Source: Ambrosia x helenae (lineage: Eukaryota; Streptophyta; Magnoliopsida; Asterales; Asteraceae). From it: DNA of 64,000 nt. This document shows, one piece after another, positions 1 to 9,866 of the stretch. The notes under the pieces are model-generated. The model ran no database searches. It was not told where the DNA came from and saw only the letters and a program-made list of their open reading frames with translations. Numbering within the stretch: the stretch's first letter is position 1; every line of letters starts with the position of its first letter. Where the stretch lies: positions 152,115,889 to 152,179,888 of the forward strand of contig CM061231.1 in assembly GCA_030844895.1 (NCBI GenBank), read 5' to 3'. Position numbers and translations under genes: made by a program.

Positions 1-16
1 TTTCTTATCATATATA

Positions 17-45
17 CTAGATCTTTGCCCGCGTTACACGCGGTT
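17..45 (-). mobile_element. Helitron-like 3' terminus (minus strand)
   Basis: Read on the minus strand, the sequence ends in a GC-rich hairpin (CCGCG at 29-33, loop TTACA, CGCGG at 39-43) followed within ten bases by CTAG (17-20) and then T. Hairpin plus CTRR inserted between A and T is the standard Helitron 3' end. The 5' end was not identified; the element would extend to the right. Confidence 0.5.
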
Positions 46-780
46 CACCAACGTACAATTATTTTGAGGGGTAAAACATATAAAAAAATGTAGCAGAAAT
101 ATTTTATGAAGATTTAAAAGAAACCAATACACATTGTATAAAAATATCACTAAATATTTTTTTATACACCACATCTTTAGACACATTGAAACGGTGTGAA
201 GATTCAATGGAGTCGCAGTTAAATACTCCACTTGGTGATACATTTTGTATTCCATCATTTGTAGGATTATTGACCTTGCATCTCTTGGCATCTAGTTGTA
301 ATTTTCTAAATTTGCGACACTCGACCGCATTCTTAATTTTTTCTTCATTCGAAAGAACTGTGAAGAAAAATAAATTACTTGCATAATACCATTAGCATAT
401 AAATAAAGATGTAAAATATATGAAATTCGTTTACCGTTAGATATATTAGATAACAGTGTTCCTTTGTGATTACCTTAAAAAAAACCATAAGTTAAATGAA
501 AAAACACAAGTAATATAAAATGAAAATCAAAATTAATTTAGCTTAAAATGTTGCTATAATTAATTTATATTAAAATGTTGCTATAATTAATTTATATTAA
601 AAGTGGAAAACAAATCTTGTTTTGCATTATCGGTCAAGGCTTGAATATGTTAACAGCGTACGTACAACCTGCTGCACAACAACCTGATGCTGCAGAAAAA
701 AAAAACACTGGAAAAAAAAATCCTGGAACAAAACAGAAAAAAAAACTGAGAAAAAACTGGAAAAATAGTTTCAAAAAACG
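46..780. other. AT-rich intergenic DNA, no gene seen
   Basis: No reading frame with recognisable protein similarity and no splice-supported exon was found. There is a direct duplication of about 25 bases around 545-600 (AAAATGTTGCTATAATTAAT repeated). It may be the interior of the Helitron-like element whose end lies at 17-45. Confidence 0.5.
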
Positions 781-791
781 CTTCAACTAAT

Positions 792-827
792 ATAGTTGAG
801 GCGTTTCGAAGGAAACGCCTCAACTAT
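792..827. repeat. Perfect 16-bp inverted repeat with 4-nt loop
   Basis: Arms 792-807 and 812-827 are exact reverse complements around loop GAAG, with the core GAGGCGTTTC / GAAACGCCTC. The GAGGCG word also recurs in the hAT-like elements at 5346-5762 and 13283-13705, so this may be a remnant of the same group. It lies directly before the satellite array. Confidence 0.7.
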
Positions 828-845
828 TAGAGTTATTTTTTACAA

Positions 846-1813
846 ATCAAAAATCATTCATTAATGTTTCGGTCAACGTGTTTAATAACTTTCCTAAACA
901 CTGTAATCCATATTTTTAATTTTCTTAAAATAAAAAACATTTAATGACTATTCTATTTTTAAAATTCAAAAAAGAGTCATTAATGTTTTTATAAAATTTT
1001 TTATTTTTTAATAATCGAAAATTATTCATTAATGTTTCGGTCAAAGTGTTTAATAACTTTCCTAAACACTATAATCCAAATTTTTAATTTTTTTTTAAAT
1101 AAGAAACATTTAATGACTATTCTATTTTTAAAATTCAAAAAAGAGTCATTAATGTTTTTATAAAATTTTTTATTTTTTAATAATCGAAAATTATTCATTA
1201 ATGTTTCGGTCAAAGTGTTTAATAACTTTCCTAAACACTATAATCCAGATTTTTAATTTTTTTTTAAAATAAGAAACATTTAATGACTATTCTATTTTTA
1301 AAATTCAAAAAAGAGTCATGTTTTTATAAAATAATTTATTTTTTAAAATTCGAAAATCATTCATTAATGTTTCGGTCAACGTGTTTAATAATTTTCCTAA
1401 ACACTATAATCCAAATTTTTACTTTTTTAAAAATAAAAAACATTTAATGACTATTCTATTTTTAAAAGTCAAAAAAAGAGTCATTAATGTTTTTATAAAA
1501 ATTTTTATTTTTTAAAATCGAAAATCATTCATTAATGTTTCCGTCAAAGTGTTTAATAACTTTCCTAAACACTATAATCCAGATTTTTAATTTTTTTAAA
1601 ATAAAAAACATTTAATGACTATTCTATTTTTAAAATTCAAAAAATAGTCATTAATGTTTTTATAAAAAAAATTATTTTTTAAAAATCGAAAATCATTCAT
1701 TAATGTTTCGGTCAAAGTGTTTAATAACTTGCCTAACATTGTAATCCCGATTTTTAATTTTTTTTAAAATAAAAAACATTTAATGACTATTCTATTTTTA
1801 AAATTCAAAAAAG
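846..1813. repeat. AT-rich tandem satellite, about 168-bp monomer, nearly six copies
   Basis: The anchor ATTCATTAATGTTTC starts at 855, 1024, 1193, 1359, 1527 and 1695, giving spacings of 169, 169, 166, 168 and 168. Each monomer contains a CGGTCAAxGTGTTTAATAAC stretch and a TTTAATGACTATTCTATTTT stretch. Copies differ by scattered substitutions and small indels in the poly-A/T tracts. The last copy is cut short at about 1813. No coding potential. Confidence 0.9.
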
Positions 1814-1831
1814 AAGAAAGAAAAATCTAAC

Positions 1832-1879
1832 CTCGTATGCAAGACGGATGCCTTTGAACACCTCACCAGCTTGTGAATC
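1832..1879 (-). pseudogene. Isolated DnaJ-domain exon fragment
   Basis: Minus-strand 48-nt stretch with a canonical acceptor (AG at 1881-1880) and donor (GT at 1831-1830), encoding DSQAGEVFKGIRLAYE. This matches the end of the J domain in plastid-type plant DnaJ proteins, where the helix following HPD reads ...AxEVFKxIRxAYEVLS. No HPD motif or remaining J-domain exons could be found in correct order nearby, so I take it as a captured or decayed fragment. A further spliced-looking minus-strand piece just upstream (about 1993-2041, reading DGSMDDLKELPKWTMK) has no family I recognise. Confidence 0.45.
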
Positions 1880-2900
1880 CTTGTTAATATTAAATCCACA
1901 ATATTAGCAAAAGAAAGTCAAAAGTAAATATAACTTTTAACAACTAAAATTACAAGGTAAACCATACTGGATAACTTTACACAATATAAAAAAACTTCAT
2001 TGTCCACTTTGGCAGTTCTTTCAAATCATCCATTGAACCATCTGCAAGTATCTAAAACCCACAAAAAAACCTAGATTAATTTTAATAATTTCAGTTAACC
2101 TACAACAGAAAAATGAAATGTACATGAACCTCAAATCTGCATAAAGAAGCAAGATTAATGATGACTGAAAGTATTAAACGGATTATGATGAAATCATGAA
2201 AGGGAAAAATCTTATAAACAATCGGAAAAATTTGAAAATAATTATAACGAAACAACAATATATAACAGGAATCGTATGAAAAAGCAAGAAACAATCGTTA
2301 CCTTAAAGTAGGGAGACGAAGAACATGAAACCTAAACCCCCAAATCTGCAAAATTATTTAAAAGCAATCAACAATACAAAAAAATAGGTTAATAAATACC
2401 TTGACATCGTTCATGGAAGAGAAATTCTAAAAAATTACCCATAATACCTTGACATCGTTCATGGAAGAGTTTCATGGACTTTGTAGTGCAATCACAAGCA
2501 GCCAATGCAATAAACATAAAACAAAAAACATCACTTACTGCAGCAAGTTTTCTTCATCATCTGTCTTATTAACATAAAAAACAATAAAAAATAAAAAAGA
2601 AAAATCAAATCATCATCTACCATTCTACGTGACACCCATGATCCAAAAACCAAAAAACCCAAATCAATAATCCATAAATCACCATACACCAATAAAAAAT
2701 AAGATCATAACATAATCACCCAGAAAAAAAATCAATAAAGGTTTAAAATTTTACCTTGAACCCCACATGGTCATCGATCTTATTTGTTAACTGAAACGAT
2801 GAATTGATCTGTTCATCGAACAAAACCAAAAACAACAAAAAAAAATTAAAAACAGAAGGGAAATTGTTTAGATTAAATAATAATGAATAATTGAATAATA
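1880..2900. other. No intact gene; short exon-like fragments on minus strand
   Basis: AT-rich. Several short minus-strand pieces flanked by AG and GT occur (for example near 2041, 2567 and 2787, the last reading LTNKIDDHVGFK), but they do not assemble into a recognisable protein. The phrase ACCTTGACATCGTTCATGGA is directly repeated at about 2400 and 2449. Could be gene fragments carried by a Helitron. Uncertain. Confidence 0.35.
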
Positions 2901-2943
2901 AGATTTCAATTTGAAATCCGACGGAATTCCTGTTGAATTAAGT

Positions 2944-2949
2944 CACGTG
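2944..2949. promoter_or_regulatory. G-box (CACGTG) upstream of the chimeric gene
   Basis: CACGTG lies about 85 bp before the start codon at 3032, in a locally GC-richer stretch. G-boxes bind plant bZIP and bHLH factors. Whether this one is used is not known. Confidence 0.4.
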
Positions 2950-3031
2950 CGCGGCGAGAACACGCAAACACTGTTACGTCGTCATCATCATTATTATCTC
3001 CTTCCTTCAAGTTGTTCTTCAATCATCATTA

Positions 3032-4063
3032 ATGGCGATAACAGATGGCCTACAGTATACCCAATCAATAGTTATCGGTCTCATTGTTTCCTTTCTTCTC
3101 GCTAAGCTTTTCTCCGTCGTCTTCTCTTCCACTCATGACAATTTTACTTTATCCGGACCAAACCCTAACGACGTCGTTTCACCTGAAAATCGTCGGAAAT
3201 TAGTAACGAAAACTGAACGACGATTAGCTGCGGAGGTTTCGAAGAAGAGTGTGGTGAGTGATGGAGATATAGATATTATTAATGATGATGATGATTGGGA
3301 AGGTGTGGAGACGACGGAGTTAGATGACGCGTTTTGTAAGGCTACGGAGTTTGTGGCGGCGATTGCTGCTGATCGGTCGGTGAATAAGAAGGTTTCGAAT
3401 GATATGCGGTTGAAGTTGTATGGATTGTATAAGGTTGCTACTGATGGTGTTTTAGGAATGGTGATAATAATGATCAATGTGATTTAGGAAAGTCCATAAA
3501 ACTTTTGACTAATTTTGAACAAAAGTAATAAATGATTTTTCAATGATTTTTGATTTTTAGAAAAAAGAAAATTTTATAAATTACCACATTGTGCCATGAG
3601 GGATGAGCATTAATTGCTAGGGGTGTGAGAGATTGACAAGTGTACAACATTGCTTTCAAATATTAGGTATATAGATAGATTTTCAATTGCAAAAAAAGGA
3701 AAAAAAAAGTCAACATTTGACTTTTTGGGTTGAATGAGTATTGTTTTATTTCCTTAGTTGAAAATGCATGGATTATCATCACTTAACTGTGTTGCAACTA
3801 ATATATGGAAGCAATTGGGAATAAGAAAGAAAAATGAAATTTTGTAAAAGATTTTTTGTTTATTGTCGTCTGCAGTTGATCTTATGAACCCTGGTAGCAG
3901 TGTCATCATTCGGAATGGAAAAATCGACATGTTCAAGGGCTCAATGAGGCTTGCAGTGGACAAGTGGGGTCGTATTGAGGTAATCGAGCCTGTCACGTTT
4001 GAAGTTAAAGAGGACAACAATCTTTCTGATGTCGAGTATGAGCTGGTGAATGTTGCTGACTAG
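3032..4063 (+). CDS. Chimeric gene: acyl-CoA-binding protein N-terminus joined to OB-fold protein C-terminus
   Basis: Exon 1 (3032-3446) encodes a membrane anchor (about residues 12-32, SIVIGLIVSFLLAKLFSVVF), an acidic linker, and the first half of an acyl-CoA-binding domain ending KVSNDMRLKLYGLYKVATD, as in plant ACBP1/2 proteins. The donor is GATG|GTGTTT, phase 1. The next recognisable coding piece, 3876-4063, is the last exon of the unrelated At4g28440-type OB-fold nucleic-acid-binding protein (NPGSSVIIRNGKIDMFKGSM, then WGRIEVIEPVTFEVKEDNN, ending ELVNVAD). It follows a T-rich tract and acceptor CTGCAG, also phase 1. Splicing 3447-3875 (429 bp) out would give one 200-residue open frame. 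The second half of the ACB domain, the ankyrin repeats and the 5' exons of the OB gene are absent. It may be a fusion gene or two adjacent gene relics. Transcription cannot be judged. Confidence 0.6.
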
Positions 4064-4537
4064 GTTTATTATTGTTTCATTATGATGGTAGCCTGATTTT
4101 GTAAAGGTTTGCAACAAAACTGAAAGGCGGCCGTATTGCTTTCTTATGAAATTATATTATGCTGGTTAGATTTCAACTTGGAGAATGTTTTGGCTGCTTG
4201 GATTATATATTATATGTTTTGGCTTCATATTGTTTTGTTATTTTTGGTTTGAACTGCGAGAGTTGAGCGATCAAACCATTGAAAAACTTTAAAAGAGTTT
4301 ATAGAAACAATGTCACATAGGCGACAGTGCGACACTGGTAGCATATGAATATGCCATGGGCCGTAAATTATTCATTTTGTATGCATAAGATTACATATTT
4401 TGAAGCCAAGAACATGTATATGCTTATTATAATCAATAGAATCACACATAGCGTGAATAACAGTTAAATCTGAATATGATTTTTGGTTACAACTTACAAT
4501 CGGTGGCTATATACTAAAGAAAGACTTGTCGTTTAAA
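4064..4537. other. Convergent 3' intergenic region
   Basis: Lies between the stop codons of the chimeric gene (+) and the aminotransferase (-). Presumably contains both 3'UTRs. No other feature seen. Confidence 0.5.
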
Positions 4538-6832
4538 TTATAATGGATTAGTTTGGACGTTTTGCTGATGGGAATGCCTGTGGTAGAAAGATTTAACTCT
4601 ATCAAGAGCTTCTTCAAGAGAAGATGGTTCTGCAGCAAAGGTTATTCGCACCCAGTTTTTTAAACCCACGGTAAGACCTGCAAATCCCAAAAGATTTACA
4701 TACATGTAAGTTTATTGTACAAAGCTTTAATGCATATTGAAAGAGTTTTAGTTTGTGTGCTTATCACCTGGAAGGAGGATTACAGATTCTTCTTTGGCTA
4801 GCTTGAAACAGAAGTCGATATCATCACTAATATCTTTAAGTAACGAAACATTAAGCTTCACCTACATAAACGCACATAGAAAAAACGGAAAGGAGTTTAA
4901 CAACTTTATTGAATGTTTTACCATTGGATTCCAGTTGAGTCAGCGCACTTCTTACCATAACGGCCATAGCTCCCTGAGGTTTTTGTGGGCATGTAAAACA
5001 CGGAATCTCTTTAATTTTCGTGAAACAAATATCTGAAGTCTTTTTCAGTGTGCTTAGAGTACTTGTGAAGAATGCCTCTTTTGTATCCTCCAAGATGCGA
5101 GGAACAGCCGCCTGAAACGCCGTGTATGTACTTTTAAATCTTTTGTATTATGCATTACCACTTTGTGTAAACTGAAATTAGGTGTGACATTTCTAGAAAC
5201 ACTATGTGAATGTTGGTGATTGAATATATGCAAATATATGGGATTAGAACCTGTATAAAGGTTGCTGGGCCGCCACATATATCGAAGTACTTCTTTATCC
5301 GCTCAACAGTCTATAAAACATACAAAAAAAGATGGTTGGAATTCACAAAGTTTAAAAGAACGGAATCGTGCCTCGAGGCGTTTTTGATTCGCCTCATGAA
5401 GCGTACGCCTCGAGATGAACAAAAAGGCCGAATTAAAAAATAAATATAAATATTATATATATCTTATAAAAAATGAGATACTAACTAATTTAGTAATTTT
5501 ATCATCAGATTCATCAAAAACATCAAAAACACACATTACAAAGAAATGGATCGCTTGAAATTGACACAAAAAGTCTAAAAAAAAAAAAAAAAACATAAAA
5601 AACCCTTGAGGCGCAACAGAGGCGCAATTTTATTACCGCCTCAGCCCTATGAGGCGCACATACAAAATAACACCTTGAGACGCTGTCTCAGACTCGTTTT
5701 CTTACCGAATCGCCTTGAGGCACCTCAACGCGTGCGCCTCACCCGTTTTTTTAAACCATGGCCGAATTCAGTATATTTGTTATGGATTATAGAAATTTTG
5801 TCTTAGAAATTTGTACCTTTGCATTCTTGAATTTTCCGTTAGGATCAGTGGTAACAAACCACCCAAGCCTCCACCCAGGCACTAACCATCTTTTTGATAA
5901 TGAACCTAGTGTAAGAACAGGAACCATGGACCCAAAAACACCCATAGGCACAAACGGGTTCTCACCGAATGCTAAATGCCCGTAAACTTCATCCGCTATA
6001 ACTAGAATCTTGTGCTTCTTTGCTGTTTCAGCAATCTAATAATAGCCTCAAGTTTAGCACTTTAATACACTAGCAAGTCACATTAACCATTACGTATGTG
6101 TGTGCGCGCACGCATGTGTCTGTGTATGTGTGTTACCTTCTTTAAATGTTGATAACTATAGACATTGCCACAAGGATTTCCAGGATTTATTATTACAATA
6201 GCAACAGTATTTTGATCTGTCAACGCATCAACGGCTTCAAGATCAACCTCCCAGCCTTTATCTGGAAGAAGGTCAAAATGTCGGATTTCCACATTTCTAA
6301 AAGCTGCACAAAGCTCGTAAATTGGAAATCCTGGTCTTGGAACCAGTATGTTTGCGTTCGGTCTAGCTAGAATTGATATTGCAACTTCTATAGCTTGTGT
6401 GCAGCCTGCTGTTACATACACATCATCTTCTAATAACTTGTATGGAAGATCAATGGATAAATATTCAGCAATTGCCCTGATAACAACATACACAAAGAAC
6501 TGAACTAAGTTCCACCTAACTTAAAACATATTCTATATCGATACTTTACGTAAATTTATATATGGTTAGTATGAGAAAAATGCATACTTTCTTGTTTGAA
6601 GGAGGCCAACAGTTGGTGAATAGCCATTGAATTTTAAGGACTCAAGAGTTTGAATAACAGAATCCTGAACATTAGTGTTGGTAGTGAAGCAAGAATAAGC
6701 AGTTGGGTCACCCATTCCTAAAGAGATTAACATATGTTTCTTCTCTTCATCAATACTTGCCATTAAAGTAGCCAGAATACCTTTTATTGTCACATTTGTA
6801 GGTGTCTCCATGTTCATCTTACCATTTTCCAT
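4538..6832 (-). CDS. TAT: Tyrosine/nicotianamine aminotransferase-like, PLP-dependent (7 exons)
   Basis: Class I/II aminotransferase that would transfer an amino group from tyrosine or a similar amino acid to a 2-oxo acid. In plants this family feeds tocopherol, plastoquinone, rosmarinic acid or phytosiderophore routes. Exons on the minus strand: 6832-6588, 6476-6137, 6035-5817, 5310-5251, 5111-4956, 4861-4768, 4677-4538. All junctions are GT-AG and in phase, giving 417 residues, normal for the family. Visible motifs: GYSPTVGLLQTRKAIAEYLS, TAGCTQAIEVAI, PRPGFPIYE, NPGNPCGN, IADEVYGHL (Asp about 210, Tyr about 213), SLSKRWLVPGWRLGW with the PLP lysine at about residue 243, and the C-terminal NWVRITFAAEP with the carboxylate-binding arginine. 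The start ATG at 6832 is the first in its exon; the exon itself begins after acceptor TTGCAG (6861). The substrate cannot be decided from sequence. Looks intact. Confidence 0.93.
5346..5762. mobile_element. hAT-like MITE rich in GAGGCG/CGCCTC, inside intron 3 of the aminotransferase
   Basis: Imperfect terminal inverted repeats (AAAGTTTAAAAGAACGG at the left, its relative CCATGGTTTAAAAAAACGG read from the right) with many GAGGCG/CGCCTC words inside. Flanks are near-identical octamers GGAATTCA (5338-5345) and CGAATTCA (5763-5770), the 8-bp duplication expected of hAT. No ORF. It sits wholly in the intron between 5817 and 5310 and leaves the splice sites intact. Confidence 0.65.
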
Positions 6833-6860
6833 TTGCACAGAGGTTGGGGGATGCTTGTTT

Positions 6861-7568
6861 CTGCAACAAAACTATGTTAATTATTATATTATGGGCCATG
6901 AACCTGTAAGATGGGCACATGCATATTCAGGCCCAGTTGGGTCTGAATCACTATATGTTTTCTTAGGGAGGTTGGGTTCAATGGGACCCAATGAATGATA
7001 AAAAGATATTTAGTTTAGGAGGGATGGTCCTTCATTATCTATTGTGTGGTGTAGAGCTCCCCACACTATTGATTTCTCTAAAACAATTTCTAATCTCTAG
7101 TGGACCACTCACTGGGATTCGAACCGAGATGAAGTTAGAATAAATGAACAAAACGAGAATACACCGTGAGATGGGATTCATGGGAGGTGCGGGAACACCA
7201 CCCATGGTCTTTGGTGACACGGTGAATTTAACTATGTTTAACATGACTCATCCATCTATTCAGATTTACAAGACTATCGACGAAAACATATTAAAAATAT
7301 ATTGTTTTTTTTTCTTCTAAAAATGCTTAACTACCCATATTCATTTTGTGTAACTTTTGTCATATCATTTGACACAAGTAACTTGCTATAACCAATGAAA
7401 ATCTGACATTATCACTTGCATCAAATGGTAACAAAATAAATATTTGTTTTATATCTTCCCTTGAATAAAATTATAAAACTTGGATCTTTAAGTATTATTC
7501 ATAAAAATCTTGAACCAATAATAGTATCACTAAGTATACATGCTAAAAATAAAAGAAAAGAAACTTAC
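6861..7568 (-). other. Probable 5'UTR intron of the aminotransferase gene
   Basis: On the minus strand an excellent donor ATT|GTAAGT (7568-7563) and an acceptor TTGTTGCAG ending at 6861 bracket 708 bp, with a short 5' exon (about 7600-7569) downstream of a TATA box and the start-codon exon after it. A Pol III B-box-like string GGTTCGAATCCC (minus strand, 7125-7114) lies inside, suggesting an old tRNA-derived SINE around 7035-7245, but no convincing A box or tail was found. Confidence 0.55.
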
Positions 7569-7628
7569 AATGATGATTGAGAAAAAGAGAGATGTATGTG
7601 CGTTCATCCTCATCGAAATGCATTGGAT

Positions 7629-7638
7629 TATATATAAA
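7629..7638 (-). promoter_or_regulatory. TATA box of the aminotransferase gene
   Basis: TTATATATAA on the minus strand about 60 bp upstream of the GTAAGT donor at 7568, leaving room for a transcription start near 7600 and a pyrimidine-rich leader (CATCTCTCTTTTTCTC). Position and leader composition fit a plant core promoter. Confidence 0.55.
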
Positions 7639-7886
7639 GAGGGATGTTTGACAGTTGCAGAAGATAAAACTCCACGACATTTGGGCATGATTGGATAACG
7701 TTTGATCCCTCCATGATGACTCACTGCAGCTGTCCTTCACGTCTCTCCTAGTCCCATTTGTTGCTTCCTAATTTTATTTATATACATATCTATCTATTAT
7801 TAGTGAAAAAAAATGTCCATTCTGGCAGGCTGACCCTGCGTGAAGAAAATGAGTCCCTAGATTTATTAGTGTGAATGAAAAATGCT
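7639..7886. other. Upstream region of the aminotransferase gene
   Basis: No gene seen. Presumed proximal promoter of the minus-strand gene, ending at the LINE insertion site. Confidence 0.4.
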
Positions 7887-8326
7887 AAATTTATGGGTTT
7901 CAATTAGATTACATGCTTGTGTGGATCTCACAGGGGTATCTTCTTTGGTTGGGTTAAGGGAAACAGGGTTTGTAGCTGGGTAATCATTGAGAAAGGCGGA
8001 ATCGAAGAAGGTAGATAAGCATGCTAAAGCCTGTGCAAAAAACCAACATGTCTTTATCCCCTTGGCCTTTGATACCTTTGGTTCCCTAGCGCCAGAAGCT
8101 ATTCGTTTCTTGTCCAGGGTCCAACGAGTCGTCCACAGCAATAGTTCATCTCCAGAGGGGCAAGGATTTGTCTTTAGTAGACTAGGGTTCGCAATTCAGA
8201 AAGGGGTGGCGGCGCAGCTTGTTGCCCGTCTACCTTCTATTGTGATGTAACGTTCGTATTTCGTTTTAATAATATATATTAGTCGGTTAAAAAAATTTAA
8301 AACAAAAATAACAAATAAATGGGTTT
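7887..8326 (+). mobile_element. 5'-truncated LINE-type retroelement, C-terminal reverse-transcriptase ORF fragment
   Basis: The insert at 7901-8312 reads HACVDLTGVSSLVGL...ESKKVDKHAKACAKNQHVFI...FAIQKGVAAQLVARLPSIVM, the conserved C-terminal tail of a plant reverse-transcriptase ORF that I recognise from many plant repeats. An in-frame stop (TAA at about 7981) interrupts it. Downstream is an A-rich tail. The flanks 7887-7900 and 8313-8326 (AAATTTATGGGTTT / AAATAAATGGGTTT) match at 12 of 14 positions and are a likely target duplication. A second copy lies at 37059-37517. Confidence 0.75.
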
Positions 8327-8947
8327 AAAAATCATATTAGTGAAATGCACATGTGCAATCAAGGGCGGACCTAGAGGGGATTGAGGCCTGAGGGGTAGCC
8401 CGTGCTACCCCCAACTTTCTTGGCGTAGTACATTGTTATTGGATTTTTTTTTGTTTCTTCTTTGTTTTATGTATGTGCTACCCCTGACCACTTTTTTTTT
8501 AACTTGCGCTATTCCTTAACTTTTCTTCTAAATTCGTCATTGTGTGCATGCAGTACACGTTTGTATATGTAATAAAAAGGGTTTGAAATCCTAAATCACA
8601 TAACCCTTTCTAGTTCTTATATATAATTGTTTTAAGTTTATTCATGTTTGTTGTCCCACACGTGTCTTATTTTCAATTTATGTTATAATATTCATGACTA
8701 AACAATTGACGAGTTCGAAATGCACATATGCATACAGTACATGTCTGTATAACTAACAGGGAAATGCACATATGCCTCAGACATGTCGTAATACAAGCCA
8801 TTTTTTCTTTTATTTTTTTGAAAGAGTAACACTAGATAAACATTTTAGTGTTTTTATTTTTTTATTTTTTTGGGTTATATATTTTTTGGTGGAATGGTTT
8901 TCGTGTTAACACTTGTTTCTCGACTTCTCTCCCTAAATGGTGATCCA
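8327..8947. repeat. Degenerate partial copy of the right end of element I
   Basis: Shares with 33990-34560 the strings GTGAAATGCACATGTGCA, TTCATGTTTGTTGTC, ACTAAACA.TTGACGAGTTCG and the AGCCATTTTTT..TTATTTTTTT stretch in the same order, ending CTCTCCCTAAATGGTGATCC. The internal word GCACATGTGC has partly decayed to GCACATATGC. A GGGGTAGCC...GGCTACC-type segment near 8390-8420 may belong to another TE. Confidence 0.6.
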
Positions 8948-8972
8948 TACACACACACACACACACACACAC
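8948..8972. repeat. (AC)n microsatellite
   Basis: About twelve AC dinucleotides, directly after the decayed element end at the position where other copies have (TA)n. Confidence 0.95.
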
Positions 8973-8984
8973 TTTTTTAACGCC

Positions 8985-9420
8985 TATACTCTTTATCTTT
9001 TACAAATTTGTCACATAACACATTTCATTTTTAATACCAAGTACCAACACTTTTCCACTTTCAACTTTGGTCTTCTTTACTTTTATCTTTCACAATTTTT
9101 ATTTTTACATTTCGGACCAAATTTTGTGAGTTAACATGTTGCAACATGCATGCGTGGGTCAACGTTTTTACATCTATTTTCCTGCTTAACAAACCTGTCG
9201 CAACGTTTGGGTCCTAGTTCGACTTAGTTACTCTTTTATTTATTTATGTTTCGGTCTAGTTTTTACATTTTAACACGCCACAACAAACGTGCATGCGTGG
9301 GTCAACGTTTTTACATCTATTTTCCTGCTTAACAAACTTGTACACCTACTCCTTGTTCGGTTTAATACTACCGCCATAACGCACAGGTTCAAATAGTAGT
9401 TTCAAATAATGGGCATATGC
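8985..9420. repeat. Dispersed repeat, related to 39300-40190
   Basis: Contains two direct copies, 143 bp apart, of GCATGCGTGGGTCAACGTTT...CCTGCTTAACAAAC (about 9148 and 9291). The same order of pieces (CACTTTT/GTCGCAACG, TTCGACTTAGTTACT, GTGCATGCGTGGTTCAAC) is found at 39550-39830. Possibly a Helitron-derived family, since the pieces end in CGCAACG..-type GC-rich strings. No ORF. Confidence 0.5.
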
Positions 9421-9866
9421 AACATTTGTATCCTCAAAACTAAGCACATCCATAAGAGGCATTTAAATTGTTCATAAATTAATTCTTATATTCACAGGCT
9501 CAGAGGGAGTCAGAGCCACTATTACTATTTAGTATTTACACAGCATTAATTACGGGGCAAGATGTAAAAGATTAAAACATGAGGGGTTAAAACGCTTACA
9601 ACTTTCTTTCCTATAACGACGTCGTATAGGGATTGTTTTTCCGTTTAAAGTTCAAAACTCTAGAAGATTCTTCCGACTTTTCCTAGAACGTTGATAGGAG
9701 CTGTTAAATCATATCATAGCCATGGTACGTTTTATAATTTCATTTCGTAGATTAAATGCCGGTGGAGTGGTTGGGAAGAATTATAGTTCCCTTTGATTCA
9801 GTTCGGTTTTAACTCTCCCCATTATTTTCTGCGGCATCCTGTGAATACGGGTGGCGCAGAGACGAG
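9421..9866. other. No gene; probable LINE remnant at its right end
   Basis: A near-palindrome around ACGACGTCGT occurs at 9616-9626. From about 9760 the sequence (GCCGGTGGAGTGGTTGGGAA... and GGTGGCGCAGAGACGAG) appears to continue across the MITE at 9867-10256 into the LINE-like tail at 10260-10428, so the MITE may have inserted into an older LINE 3' region. Confidence 0.35.

Noticed and set aside
3133..3477. Minus-strand open frame opposite the acyl-CoA-binding exon
   Set aside because: A shadow of exon 1. The plus frame has clear family similarity and splice sites.
9616..9626. ACGACGTCGT near-palindrome as an operator
   Set aside because: Isolated, with no adjacent gene start and no second copy.
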